NCBI GenBank assembly: GCA_044506885.1 | Contig: JBIQKC010000021.1 | Location: 1-56,500, forward strand | Origin: Croceibacterium_A sp044506885 | GTDB taxonomy: Bacteria; Pseudomonadota; Alphaproteobacteria; Sphingomonadales; Sphingomonadaceae | Length of the DNA stretch: 56,500 nucleotides | Direction: 5' to 3' | Part shown: positions 1-8,818 of the stretch, one piece after another | Numbering within the stretch: the first letter of the stretch is position 1 | Layout of the letters: every line of letters starts with the position of its first letter | Made by a program: the position numbers and the translations under genes | Notes under the pieces: generated by a model | What the model was told of the DNA's origin: nothing | Seen by the model: only the letters and a program-made list of their open reading frames with translations | The model's database searches: none

Positions 1-395
1 TTGACCGATTTTGCCCAGGGCAGCGTCGGCAGGACTTGAAATATCGACATATTCCTGCGCCCTGCCTCCTCGCCCCGAGCAAAATCGCTTCAAACCTCGG
101 GCGTGCATCTAATGGGTCCTGACCCTAGGCGTCAGGCGCGCGACAAGGAAGTGACTCGAAGATTACCGCACCGCGCAACAAACGATTGACATTCGTCGGG
201 CGCGACGCCATCTGCCCGCCGTCGAAGCGCCTTGGCAGCGTGAACCGGCGGGCCTCGGGTTTCCCTGGCCAGCCCCGGCCGCGCTTCGTTGTTTTCCCGG
301 AGCTTCCCTTTTCACGCGGGTCGTTCAGAACCCGCCGCGACGCGTGCGTTCTGTGCGCGCGTTCGCCGCATATGTTGCGAGTTGAAACAGTACAC
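1..395. other. Leader region upstream of the helicase gene, no supported gene
   Basis: No convincing gene is visible here. Frame 1 is open from the window edge to a TGA at 37-39 and could be the last codons of an upstream plus-strand gene, but 12 codons are too few to judge. A 6-bp perfect inverted repeat (CCTGAC / GTCAGG, 118-136) lies in the middle. The long open frame from 186 into the helicase does not look like family sequence before about 372-396, so I treat 186-395 as untranslated leader. Confidence 0.4.
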
Positions 396-1865
396 ATGAC
401 ATTCGAACAACTCGGGCTGTCGCAGCCCGTCCTTCAGGCGTTGTCGCTGAAGGAATACGCCACGCCCACGCCGATCCAGGCGCAGGCTATTCCGCACGTG
501 CTGGAAGGCCGCGACCTGCTCGGCATCGCGCAGACCGGCACCGGCAAGACGGCGGCGTTCATGCTGCCGTCGATCGACCGGCTGGTCGATGCCGACCGCC
601 GGCCGAAGCCGCGCGCCTGCCGCATGCTGGTGCTGGCGCCGACGCGCGAACTGGCGGGGCAGATCGCCGAGAGCGCGCGGGACTATGCGCGCTTTTCCCA
701 CCTCAAGGTCGTCACCGTGTTCGGCGGCACCTCGGTCAACCGCAACCGGCAGGATGTGGCGCGCGGCGTCGACATCCTGATCGCCACTCCGGGCCGGCTG
801 GTGGACCTCACCGACCAGAAGGCGCTCGACCTGTCGCAGGTGGAGATCCTCGTGCTCGACGAGGCGGACCAGATGCTCGACCTCGGCTTCATCCACGACT
901 TGCGCCGCATCGTCGGCATGTTGCCGCAGAAGCGGCAGACGCTGTTCTTTTCGGCCACCATGCCCAAGGCGATCCGCGAACTGGCCAGCCGCTACCTGAC
1001 CGATCCGGCGCAGGTCTCGGTCGCGCCGCAGGCGACCACGGCCGAGCGCGTGTCGCAATTCGTCTGCTTCGTGAACCAGAGCGAGAAGCAGGCGCTGCTG
1101 ACGATGGCGCTGCGCAAGGGCCTGCATTCGGGCGAAATGGACCGGGTGCTGGTCTTCACCCGCACCAAGCACGGGGCCGACCGGGTGGTGAAGAAGCTCG
1201 CCCAATCGAACATCCGCGCCAACGCCATCCACGGCAACAAGAGCCAGCCCCAGCGCGAACGCGCGCTGGCCGAGTTCCGCGAGGGCGCCGTGCGCGTGCT
1301 CGTCGCCACCGACATCGCCGCGCGCGGGATCGACATTCCCGGCGTCAGCCATGTGGTCAATTTCGAGCTGCCCAACGTTGCCGAACAATACGTCCACCGC
1401 ATCGGCCGCACCGCGCGCGCCGGGCGCGACGGCGTGGCGATCGCCTTCTGCGCGGCGGACGAGCGCGACTATCTGCGCGACATCCAGAAGCTGACCCGCG
1501 TCACGCTCGACCAGGTGCCGCTGCCCGAAGGGCTGCGCGAAGAGGTCGCCGTCGTGGCGACTCACGCCGAACCGGTTCGTGGTCCGCGCCGCACTCCGCC
1601 GCGCAACGGCGGCGGCAGGCGCGACAAGCGCACCGAAGCCCAGCGCGACGCGCGCGGCGAGGTGCGGGTCGAACCGCGCGGTCAGCAGGGCGAACGCCGG
1701 ACGGGTCAGGCTTCGGGCCACGCTTCGGGCCACGCTTCGGGCCACGCTTCGGGTAAGGGCCCCGGTCATGGCCGGTCCGGCGGCAAGCCGGGCGGGGGCT
1801 TCAAGTCCGGTGGCAATCGCCGCCGCCGGGGCCGCCACGGCAGCCCGCGCGCCGCAAAGGCCTGA
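396..1865 (+). CDS. DEAD-box ATP-dependent RNA helicase (RhlE-like)
   Basis: Unwinds structured RNA with ATP; RhlE-type enzymes act in ribosome assembly, RNA decay and cold adaptation. From ATG 396 the protein has 489 residues. The Q motif TPTPIQ is near 23-28, Walker A AQTGTGKT at 45-52, PTRELA at 82-87, TPGR at 131-134, DEAD at 155-158 and SAT at 186-188. The second RecA lobe carries ATDIAARGID and HRIGRTARAG. The tail after about residue 390 is Arg/Gly-rich, low-complexity and probably RNA-binding, with a short ASGH repeat. The frame is open from 186, but the first 70 codons do not resemble the family; ATG 372 is an alternative start. A strong hairpin follows the stop, and the gene looks monocistronic. 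Confidence 0.93.
   Translation: MTFEQLGLSQPVLQALSLKEYATPTPIQAQAIPHVLEGRDLLGIAQTGTGKTAAFMLPSIDRLVDADRRPKPRACRMLVLAPTRELAGQIAESARDYARFSHLKVVTVFGGTSVNRNRQDVARGVDILIATPGRLVDLTDQKALDLSQVEILVLDEADQMLDLGFIHDLRRIVGMLPQKRQTLFFSATMPKAIRELASRYLTDPAQVSVAPQATTAERVSQFVCFVNQSEKQALLTMALRKGLHSGEMDRVLVFTRTKHGADRVVKKLAQSNIRANAIHGNKSQPQRERALAEFREGAVRVLVATDIAARGIDIPGVSHVVNFELPNVAEQYVHRIGRTARAGRDGVAIAFCAADERDYLRDIQKLTRVTLDQVPLPEGLREEVAVVATHAEPVRGPRRTPPRNGGGRRDKRTEAQRDARGEVRVEPRGQQGERRTGQASGHASGHASGHASGKGPGHGRSGGKPGGGFKSGGNRRRRGRHGSPRAAKA
1711..1753 (+). repeat. 12-bp tandem repeat in the helicase tail
   Basis: The unit CTTCGGGCCACG occurs three times in a row plus a partial fourth copy. It encodes the repeated ASGH tetrapeptide in the disordered C-terminus. 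The unit is a multiple of three bases, so copy-number change by slippage would keep the frame. Confidence 0.85.
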
Positions 1866-1884
1866 TCGCTCGCGGAACATGGGC

Positions 1885-1922
1885 AAACGGCCCGTCCGGC
1901 ATCGGCCGGGCGGGCCGTTTGC
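1885..1922 (+). terminator. Probable intrinsic terminator after the helicase gene
   Basis: AAACGGCCCG (1885-1894) pairs perfectly with CGGGCCGTTT (1911-1920), and the loop can pair further. The U-tract is only three bases, so it may be a weak terminator. It starts 20 bp after the helicase stop. Confidence 0.6.
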
Positions 1923-1957
1923 ATGTGGCTCGCGCCGTCACTGGACAGAGGGCGGCT

Positions 1958-1985
1958 CATTATATAACCTATAACTTATATAATG
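1958..1985. promoter_or_regulatory. Perfect 10-bp inverted repeat, candidate ArsR-family operator
   Basis: CATTATATAA (1958-1967) and TTATATAATG (1976-1985) are exact reverse complements separated by 8 bp, in an AT-rich island within GC-rich DNA. The site ends 12 bp before the start of an SRPBCC gene that is coupled to an ArsR-type regulator. AT-rich dyads overlapping the promoter are typical ArsR-family targets, so autoregulation is a reasonable inference. The AT-rich arms may also hold the -10 element. Confidence 0.6.
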
Positions 1986-1997
1986 AGGAGAAGGCGC

Positions 1998-2654
1998 ATG
2001 TCCGAATGGGTGTCCGATCAGGCGAAGGCGGTTGAACGCACGGTCGAAGCAATGGAGTGGGAAGGCAGGCCGGCGCGAGCGGTTACCATGGTGCGCCGCT
2101 ATCCTACCGCGACCGACGACCTGTGGCGCGCGATCACCGATGCCGAGCGGATCAAGCGCTGGTTCCTGCCGTTGACAGGCGATCTCCGGGTCGGCGGGCG
2201 CTATCAGCTCGAAGGCAATGCCGGCGGCACGATCGAGCGGTGCGAACCGCCGCGGATACTGGCGGTGACCTGGGAGTTCAATGGCGGCAAGAGCTGGGTC
2301 AACGTCACGCTCGAAAGCGAGGGCGAAGACAGCACGCGGCTGAAGCTGGAGCACATCGCCGCCGAAGACGAAGCCGGGCTGGCGTTCTGGGATCAGTTCG
2401 GCCCCGGCGCGGTGGGGGTCGGCTGGGATCTCGGGCTGCTCGGCCTCGCCAAACATCTCGAAGCGACAGGCGAGCCGCTGGGTACGGAAGAGGAGTTTAT
2501 GCAATCCGCCGACGGGCGCGCCTTCACTCTCTTGTCCAGCGAGGGGTGGCGGGCGGCCGACGCGGCATTCGGAACCGACGAGGCGGCGGCGAGGGCGGCA
2601 GCGGATCGCACGGCGGCATTCTACACCGGCGCTCCGCCTGATACGGGAGGCTGA
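1998..2654 (+). CDS. SRPBCC (AHSA1/START-like) family protein
   Basis: A 218-residue member of the SRPBCC fold, which binds hydrophobic ligands in a deep cavity. The typical pattern is visible: a DLWRAITDAERIKRWF-type first helix, a GGRYQLEG strand, and the GGTIERCEPPRILAVTWEF segment. A C-terminal extension follows the domain. ATG 1998 is chosen because AGGAG precedes it at good spacing; ATG 1983 in the same frame falls inside the upstream inverted repeat. The stop overlaps the start of the ArsR-type gene by one base (TGATG), implying translational coupling. SRPBCC-ArsR pairs are common; the ligand here is unknown. Confidence 0.85.
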   Translation: MSEWVSDQAKAVERTVEAMEWEGRPARAVTMVRRYPTATDDLWRAITDAERIKRWFLPLTGDLRVGGRYQLEGNAGGTIERCEPPRILAVTWEFNGGKSWVNVTLESEGEDSTRLKLEHIAAEDEAGLAFWDQFGPGAVGVGWDLGLLGLAKHLEATGEPLGTEEEFMQSADGRAFTLLSSEGWRAADAAFGTDEAAARAAADRTAAFYTGAPPDTGG

Positions 2655-2989
2655 TGCATGCCTTCGACGTCCTCGGCGATCCGGTCCGCCGCCGTATCCT
2701 GGAGCTGCTTGCCGATGGCGAGCGGTCCTCGGGCGCGATCGTCGAAGTGATTGCGGCCGAATTCGGCATCAGCCAGCCCGCCGTGTCGCAACACCTGCGC
2801 GTCCTGCGCGACAACGGCTTCGCCAGTGTCCGCGCCCGGTCGCGCCAGCGGCTCTATTCGATCGACGCCACGCCGCTGGCCCAGGTCGAACAGTGGCTCG
2901 ACCCGTTCCGCCGCTTCTGGGACCACAAGCTCGAAGCGCTGGCTACCGAAGTGGCGCGGGGCAAGAAGGCGCGGCGGGAAAGCGAATAG
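2654..2989 (+). CDS. ArsR-type winged-helix transcriptional regulator
   Basis: A 111-residue winged-helix DNA-binding protein of the ArsR/SmtB superfamily. It opens with the characteristic FDVLGDPVRRRILELLADGE, and the recognition region ISQPAVSQHLRVLRDNGF follows, then a wing with RQRLYSI. I see no clustered cysteines or histidines for metal sensing, so it belongs with the non-metal ArsR proteins that accompany SRPBCC genes. Its ATG overlaps the preceding stop. It probably represses its own operon through the dyad at 1958-1985; this is inference from position and symmetry. Confidence 0.88.
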   Translation: MHAFDVLGDPVRRRILELLADGERSSGAIVEVIAAEFGISQPAVSQHLRVLRDNGFASVRARSRQRLYSIDATPLAQVEQWLDPFRRFWDHKLEALATEVARGKKARRESE

Positions 2990-3072
2990 GCCCGGAGCCC
3001 TGCGCGCTTGCTCCCCCGGCCGGGGCGTGACACACTCGCCGCCGGGGAGCTTGCTCGGAAGGAACGTCTGCC

Positions 3073-4023
3073 ATGCACGATGGATTCCCAAGCCTGTCGC
3101 GCCGCGCCTGCCTGGCATCGGGGGTCGGGGCCGCCGCCGGTCTCGCGCTCGCGCCTTATGCCGCCGCCGCGCAGGGCTCGCTGCCCAGGATTACCAAGCC
3201 GATCCCCTCCTCCGGGGAGCAATTGCCGGTGATCGGCATCGGCACCAACCGCTACAGCGTCGATGCGCCCGAAGACATGGCGCGGCTGCAACAGGTGCTG
3301 GCCGCGCTGCCGGAACAGGGCGGATCGGTCATCGACACCGCCCGCGTCTATGGCAGGGCGGAAGAAGTGATCGGCGAACTGCTGCAACAGATCGGCGGGC
3401 GCGAGCGCTACTTCGTCGTCACCAAGACCGCCATCGGCGGCGAGATCGCCTCGCCCGAACAGGAGGTGCAGACCGCTTTCGACCGGCTCAAGGTCGATAC
3501 GATCGACGTGCTGCTGATCCACAACCTCCATGGCCTCGACGCGCTGATGCCCGAATTCGTCAAGGCCAAGGAAGCCGGCCGGGTGCGCTACATCGGCATG
3601 AGCACGTCGACCGACACGCAATACGATGCGCAGATGGAAGGGATGCGGCGCTATCCGCTCGATTTCATCCAGGTCGACTATTCGATCGTCGATCGCAGCG
3701 CGGAGCAGGCGATCATCCCGCTGGCGCAGGAACGCGGGATGGCGGTCATGGCCAACATGCCGTTCGGCGGCGCGCGCGGCGCGGAAACGACCTTCTCCAA
3801 GGTCGCCGACCGCGAACTGCCCGACTGGGCGGCGGACATCGACGCGACGAGCTGGGCGCAGGTGTTCCTGAAGTACATCGTCTCGCACCCCGGCATCAAT
3901 GTCGCGATCCCCGGCACCACCCGGATGGATCACCTGGTGGACAACCAGGCCGCCGGTCACGGACGCCTGCCCGACGCCGCCTTGCGGACGGAGATCGAAC
4001 GCTACTGGGACGCGCTGGGTTAG
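3073..4023 (+). CDS. Tat-exported aldo/keto reductase
   Basis: A 316-residue aldo/keto reductase, an NAD(P)H-dependent carbonyl reductase with a TIM-barrel fold. The family tetrad is visible as Asp88 and Tyr93 (VIDTARVYG), Lys118 (VTKTA) and His150 (LLIHNLHG). The N-terminus carries a twin-arginine signal: SRRACLAS at 9-16, a hydrophobic stretch, then an AAA-QG cleavage region. The enzyme should therefore be exported folded, probably with cofactor, to the periplasm. AAGGAA lies 8 bp before the ATG. The stop overlaps the convergent SnoaL-like gene by 4 bp. The substrate is unknown. Confidence 0.88.
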   Translation: MHDGFPSLSRRACLASGVGAAAGLALAPYAAAAQGSLPRITKPIPSSGEQLPVIGIGTNRYSVDAPEDMARLQQVLAALPEQGGSVIDTARVYGRAEEVIGELLQQIGGRERYFVVTKTAIGGEIASPEQEVQTAFDRLKVDTIDVLLIHNLHGLDALMPEFVKAKEAGRVRYIGMSTSTDTQYDAQMEGMRRYPLDFIQVDYSIVDRSAEQAIIPLAQERGMAVMANMPFGGARGAETTFSKVADRELPDWAADIDATSWAQVFLKYIVSHPGINVAIPGTTRMDHLVDNQAAGHGRLPDAALRTEIERYWDALG

Positions 4024-4478
4024 CCTTTCGCGAACCGGCTCAGCACGTCGCCTTCCCAGCCGCGGATTTCCTTTTCCGCGATCAGCCACTCGCCGCCGAC
4101 TTTGGCGACAATGTCGCGCACGTGGCCGCACCAGTGCAGGTGCGGCGGCTCGGGCGGGTGGTTGATCGTCGCCCAGGCGTAAGTGCGCACCTGCCAGTGG
4201 TCCGGCCGCCCTTTCGGGTCGGGTTCGAACAGGAACTGTTCCATCTGGTGCTGGTGGCCGGGAAAATCGGGCCGCTGGTGGAACCGCAGCACCAGCTTGC
4301 GGATCTCCTCGCGCCCCTTGCGCACTTCCAGCCCGTGCGCGGCCGATTCCTCCACCGCCTCGGCATCTTCGGTGAACAGCGCCAGATAGCCTTCGGTGTC
4401 GCCGGTATCGAGCGCCCAGCAATAGCGCGCATAGAGGCCGCGGATCGCGAGTTCGTCTTCCACCGGGGGGCGGGCCAT
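4020..4478 (-). CDS. SnoaL/NTF2-like nuclear transport factor 2 family protein
   Basis: A 152-residue protein of the NTF2-like fold, similar to polyketide-cyclase-like and ring-hydroxylating dioxygenase small subunits. Visible hallmarks are the helix ELAIRGLYARYCWALDTGD, then YLALFTEDAE, a GREEIRKLV segment and a late HLHWCGHVRD strand. Such proteins are small dehydratases, isomerases or ligand-binding domains; the sequence does not decide which. ATG 4478 is chosen because AGGAGA precedes it, although the frame extends to 4532. It diverges from glutathione reductase with about 100 bp between them. Confidence 0.8.
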   Translation of the reverse strand: MARPPVEDELAIRGLYARYCWALDTGDTEGYLALFTEDAEAVEESAAHGLEVRKGREEIRKLVLRFHQRPDFPGHQHQMEQFLFEPDPKGRPDHWQVRTYAWATINHPPEPPHLHWCGHVRDIVAKVGGEWLIAEKEIRGWEGDVLSRFAKG

Positions 4479-4579
4479 GATTCTCTCCTGTGTCGTTTTC
4501 CGCAGGCTGGCCGCGCGCGGTCCGGTTGGCAAGCGGGCGCGCGCCCGCCATATGGCCTGGCGCCAGCGGGAGCCTTTTC

Positions 4580-5923
4580 ATGGCCGAATACGATTACGAC
4601 CTGTTCACCATCGGCGCCGGATCGGGCGGGGTGCGCGCCAGCCGCATCGCCGCCTCGCACGGCGCGAAAGTGGCGGTGGCGGAGGAATACCGCGTGGGCG
4701 GCACCTGCGTCATCCGCGGCTGCGTGCCGAAGAAGATGCTGGTCTACGGCTCGATGTTCGCCGAAGAGCTGCGCCACGCGGAAAAGTTCGGCTGGACGCT
4801 GGGGGAAAAGCGCTTCGACTGGGCGAAGCTGCGCGATTTCGTGAACGCCGACGTGGACCGGCTGGAAGGCCTTTACGGCATGACGCTCGACAATTTCCAT
4901 GTCGAGGTGATCCGCGAACGCGCCACGATCGCCGGCCCGCATACCGTGCGGCTCGCCTCTGGCCGCGAAGTGACGGCGAAGCATATCCTCGTCGCGACCG
5001 GCGCCTGGCCGGAAATGCCCGACGTGCCCGGCGCGGACCTGTGCCTCAGCTCCAACGAGATGTTCCATCTGGAACGGCAGCCGGGGCATCTGGTGGTGAT
5101 CGGCGGCGGCTATATCGCGCTCGAATTCGCCGGCATCTTCAACGCGCTGGGCAGCCGCGTCACCGTGGTCAACCGCAGCGAGGTGCTGCTGCGCGGCTAT
5201 GACCGCGAAGTGGTCGGGCGGCTGCAAGACATTGCCAGCGCGCGCGGGATCGAATTCCGCCTCAACGCGAAGTTGTGCGGGGTGGAAAAGGCGGCCGACG
5301 GTTCGTTGCTGGTCGACATCGACGGCGAACAGGTCACCGCCGATCAGGTGCTGGTGGCCATCGGACGCCGCCCCAACACCGCCGGGCTGGGGCTGGAGAA
5401 CGCGCAGGTCATCGTCGGCGATTACGGCCAGATTCCGGTGGACGAGAACAACCGCACCAATTGCCCCAGCATCCATGCCGTGGGTGACGTGACCGACCGC
5501 GTGCAGCTTACCCCGGTGGCGATCCGCGAAGGCCACGCTTTCGCCGACAGCGTGTTCGGCGGCAATCCGCGCACCGTGGAATACGACCACATCCCCAGCG
5601 CCGTGTTCTCCCAGCCGCCCATCGCCAGCGTCGGCCTGACGGAAGAGGAAGCGCGCGAGCTGTGCCCGAAAGTGAAGGTCTATTCGTCCGATTTCCGGCC
5701 GATGAAGAACCTCTTCGCCGATACGGCGGAGCGCGGGCTCTATCGGCTGGTGGTGGACGAAAGCACGGACAAGGTGCTCGGCGTCCACATGATCGGCCCC
5801 GACGCGCCGGAAATCCTCCAGACCGCCGCCATTGCGATCAAGGCCGGCCTGACCAAGGCCGATTTCGACGCCACGGTGGCGATCCACCCGACGATGGCGG
5901 AAGAGCTGGTGCTGATGCGGTGA
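4580..5923 (+). CDS. gor: Glutathione-disulfide reductase
   Basis: Reduces GSSG to GSH with NADPH and FAD in the cytoplasm. The protein has 447 residues, normal for the family. The FAD motif GAGSGG is at 12-17, and the redox-active pair Cys43 and Cys48 sits in GGTCVIRGCVPKK. A second dinucleotide motif VVIGGGYIALEFAG lies near residue 175. The VGD FAD-binding segment (HAVGDVTDR) follows, and the C-terminal HPTMAEE supplies the catalytic His436. The pattern separates it from dihydrolipoamide and mercuric reductases. Start ATG 4580 matches family N-termini; the open frame from 4490 is not conserved-looking. Confidence 0.93.
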   Translation: MAEYDYDLFTIGAGSGGVRASRIAASHGAKVAVAEEYRVGGTCVIRGCVPKKMLVYGSMFAEELRHAEKFGWTLGEKRFDWAKLRDFVNADVDRLEGLYGMTLDNFHVEVIRERATIAGPHTVRLASGREVTAKHILVATGAWPEMPDVPGADLCLSSNEMFHLERQPGHLVVIGGGYIALEFAGIFNALGSRVTVVNRSEVLLRGYDREVVGRLQDIASARGIEFRLNAKLCGVEKAADGSLLVDIDGEQVTADQVLVAIGRRPNTAGLGLENAQVIVGDYGQIPVDENNRTNCPSIHAVGDVTDRVQLTPVAIREGHAFADSVFGGNPRTVEYDHIPSAVFSQPPIASVGLTEEEARELCPKVKVYSSDFRPMKNLFADTAERGLYRLVVDESTDKVLGVHMIGPDAPEILQTAAIAIKAGLTKADFDATVAIHPTMAEELVLMR

Positions 5924-6004
5924 GCTAGGATCCGTAATCCGACGGTGGCGCTTGCCCGCAATCTCCGTGGCTTCTACCCCTCTCCCAAGCAGCAGGGAGA
6001 GCGC

Positions 6005-7531
<1,527 letters not shown>

Positions 7532-7604
7532 GTGATGGGATGCCCGTTGTCGCCAAGGTAGCCATGGCAGGTCTGGCTGGAGGGCTTGGTTATTGGTCGT
7601 GGCG

Positions 7605-7746
7605 TCACCCTGAACTTGTTTCAGGGTCCATTTCTGCACACGGACGGAGATCTCGTCTCGAGAGCGGCCTGACCGCATGATCGCGCCCCAAGGGCGTGCT
7701 CTGCGCCCGCTGCCCGATGGGTGCTGAAACAAGTTCAGCATGACGA
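7605..7746. repeat. Palindromic interspersed repeat, family A copy 1 (in the 355-bp gap 7532-7886)
   Basis: The outer arms (from 7605 and to 7746) share the inverted core CTGAACTTGTTTCAG / CTGAAACAAGTTCAG, flanked by GTCA and TGAC. About 80 bp of unrelated sequence separates them. A second copy of the same architecture lies at 22486-22622, where a changed core base is matched in both arms, so pairing appears conserved. The long minus-strand frame through it is a by-product. In the rest of the gap I see only the leader of the PEP-CTERM gene. Confidence 0.8.
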
Positions 7747-7886
7747 GGTTCGGTGAGGCGATGTTTCACCCTTTTCGCGCAACGCCTCGCAAGTGTGCCA
7801 GAAGGGGACTCGTTAACCAAACTTCGTGACATCTCCGGCCACTCGATGTACTGTCTTCGCAGAACAGGCGGGAGTGCAGAAACGTG

Positions 7887-8402
7887 ATGAAAAAGAGTAT
7901 CTTGACGGCAGCGCTCCTGATGGCCGCGGCGCCTGCAAGCGCGGCTACCTTCGTGGGCAGCTTTCAGGTCGACGATGGTCCGAACTGGAACACCAACCCC
8001 GTCGTATACTCGGCCGCGGAAGCCGCTGCTCTGCTGTTTGGGGGCACGGCGGCCGACTATGACATTTCCACGATCTCCGCCGACCCGCTCTCGATCAATA
8101 ATATGGGGTGGTACACAACGTGGGGCGTGTCTGGCGGCCAGATGTACCACGAGGATTACAAGCTGGACCTCGGCAATCCGGGCTATAACGATCCGAGCGG
8201 GACTGGCACTGCCATATCGGCTTACACAGACGACAACGCGGTCGGCAGCCAATACACCAACTACGTCTTTCGGGTCGATGCGCTTGGAGCTGTCCCCGAG
8301 CCCTCCACCTGGGCGATGATGTTGCTCGGCTTTGGCGCGCTTGGCTTTGCCATGCGCCGTCGCCGGGGCAAGCAAAGTCTGCGCGTGCGCTACGCCTTCT
8401 GA
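7887..8402 (+). CDS. PEP-CTERM sorting domain protein
   Basis: A secreted protein of 171 residues, probably processed by an exosortase/PEP-CTERM system. It starts with a Sec signal (MKKSILTAALLMAAAPASA) and ends with VPEPSTWAMMLLGFGALGFA followed by RRRR, the sphingomonad form of the sorting tail: PEP motif, one hydrophobic segment, basic cluster. A further 12 residues follow the basic cluster, which is somewhat long. The middle (about 20-135) is rich in Asp, Asn, Gly and Tyr and has no recognised domain. An in-frame GTG at 7884 sits 9 bp from GGAG and could be the true start. No exosortase gene is in the window. Confidence 0.85.
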   Translation: MKKSILTAALLMAAAPASAATFVGSFQVDDGPNWNTNPVVYSAAEAAALLFGGTAADYDISTISADPLSINNMGWYTTWGVSGGQMYHEDYKLDLGNPGYNDPSGTGTAISAYTDDNAVGSQYTNYVFRVDALGAVPEPSTWAMMLLGFGALGFAMRRRRGKQSLRVRYAF

Positions 8403-8434
8403 CGCGGAGCACTTCGCCTCGGGACCAAGGGTAG

Positions 8435-8456
8435 CGGCGGCCTCGGCCGCCGTTTT
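8435..8456 (+). terminator. Intrinsic terminator after the PEP-CTERM gene
   Basis: CGGCGGCC (8435-8442) and GGCCGCCG (8445-8452) form a perfect 8-bp stem with a 2-base loop as written, followed by TTTTCC. It lies 33 bp after the stop. Confidence 0.75.
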
Positions 8457-8818
8457 CCTTTAGACCGGGGTGTTCGCGAACGGTGTCGGTTGGGCCGGCT
8501 GCGGACGTGTGGACGGCGCGATAATTTCGGTCCGATCAATCCGCCGGGGCCGTTTGCGCAGCTCGCACCGGAGGATGGTTTCGGGCAGCGATTTTTCGCT
8601 TTCCTACAGCCCCTCCGATGGACCAGACTCGCCGCATGGGGACTCATTCGGCAAAGACCGCTCCGGCGCGCGCATGGGCGGCAATCGGCGCAGCATCGTT
8701 GCTCGAACGCGCAAGAACATTTTATTTTTCGGCGCGGGCGACGGCGCTGCTCTTTTTCCCGCAATCCCGCGTGAATCCTCGCCTTTTCCGGGGAGACGGC
8801 GGCGATAGGACTTGTCGC
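8457..8818. other. Gap before the glycosidase gene, no gene seen
   Basis: This stretch holds the leader of the glycosidase gene. The glycosidase frame is open from 8618, but residues before the hydrophobic signal peptide have no family character, so I read most of it as untranslated. No repeat or RNA gene stands out. Confidence 0.4.

Noticed and set aside
7811..7820. GTTAACCA upstream of the PEP-CTERM gene as a CtrA site
   Set aside because: Only one half-site is present; the second TTAA at seven bases is missing.
7605..8375. 256-codon minus-strand open frame
   Set aside because: Crosses the palindromic repeat and the antisense of the PEP-CTERM gene; no coding features.
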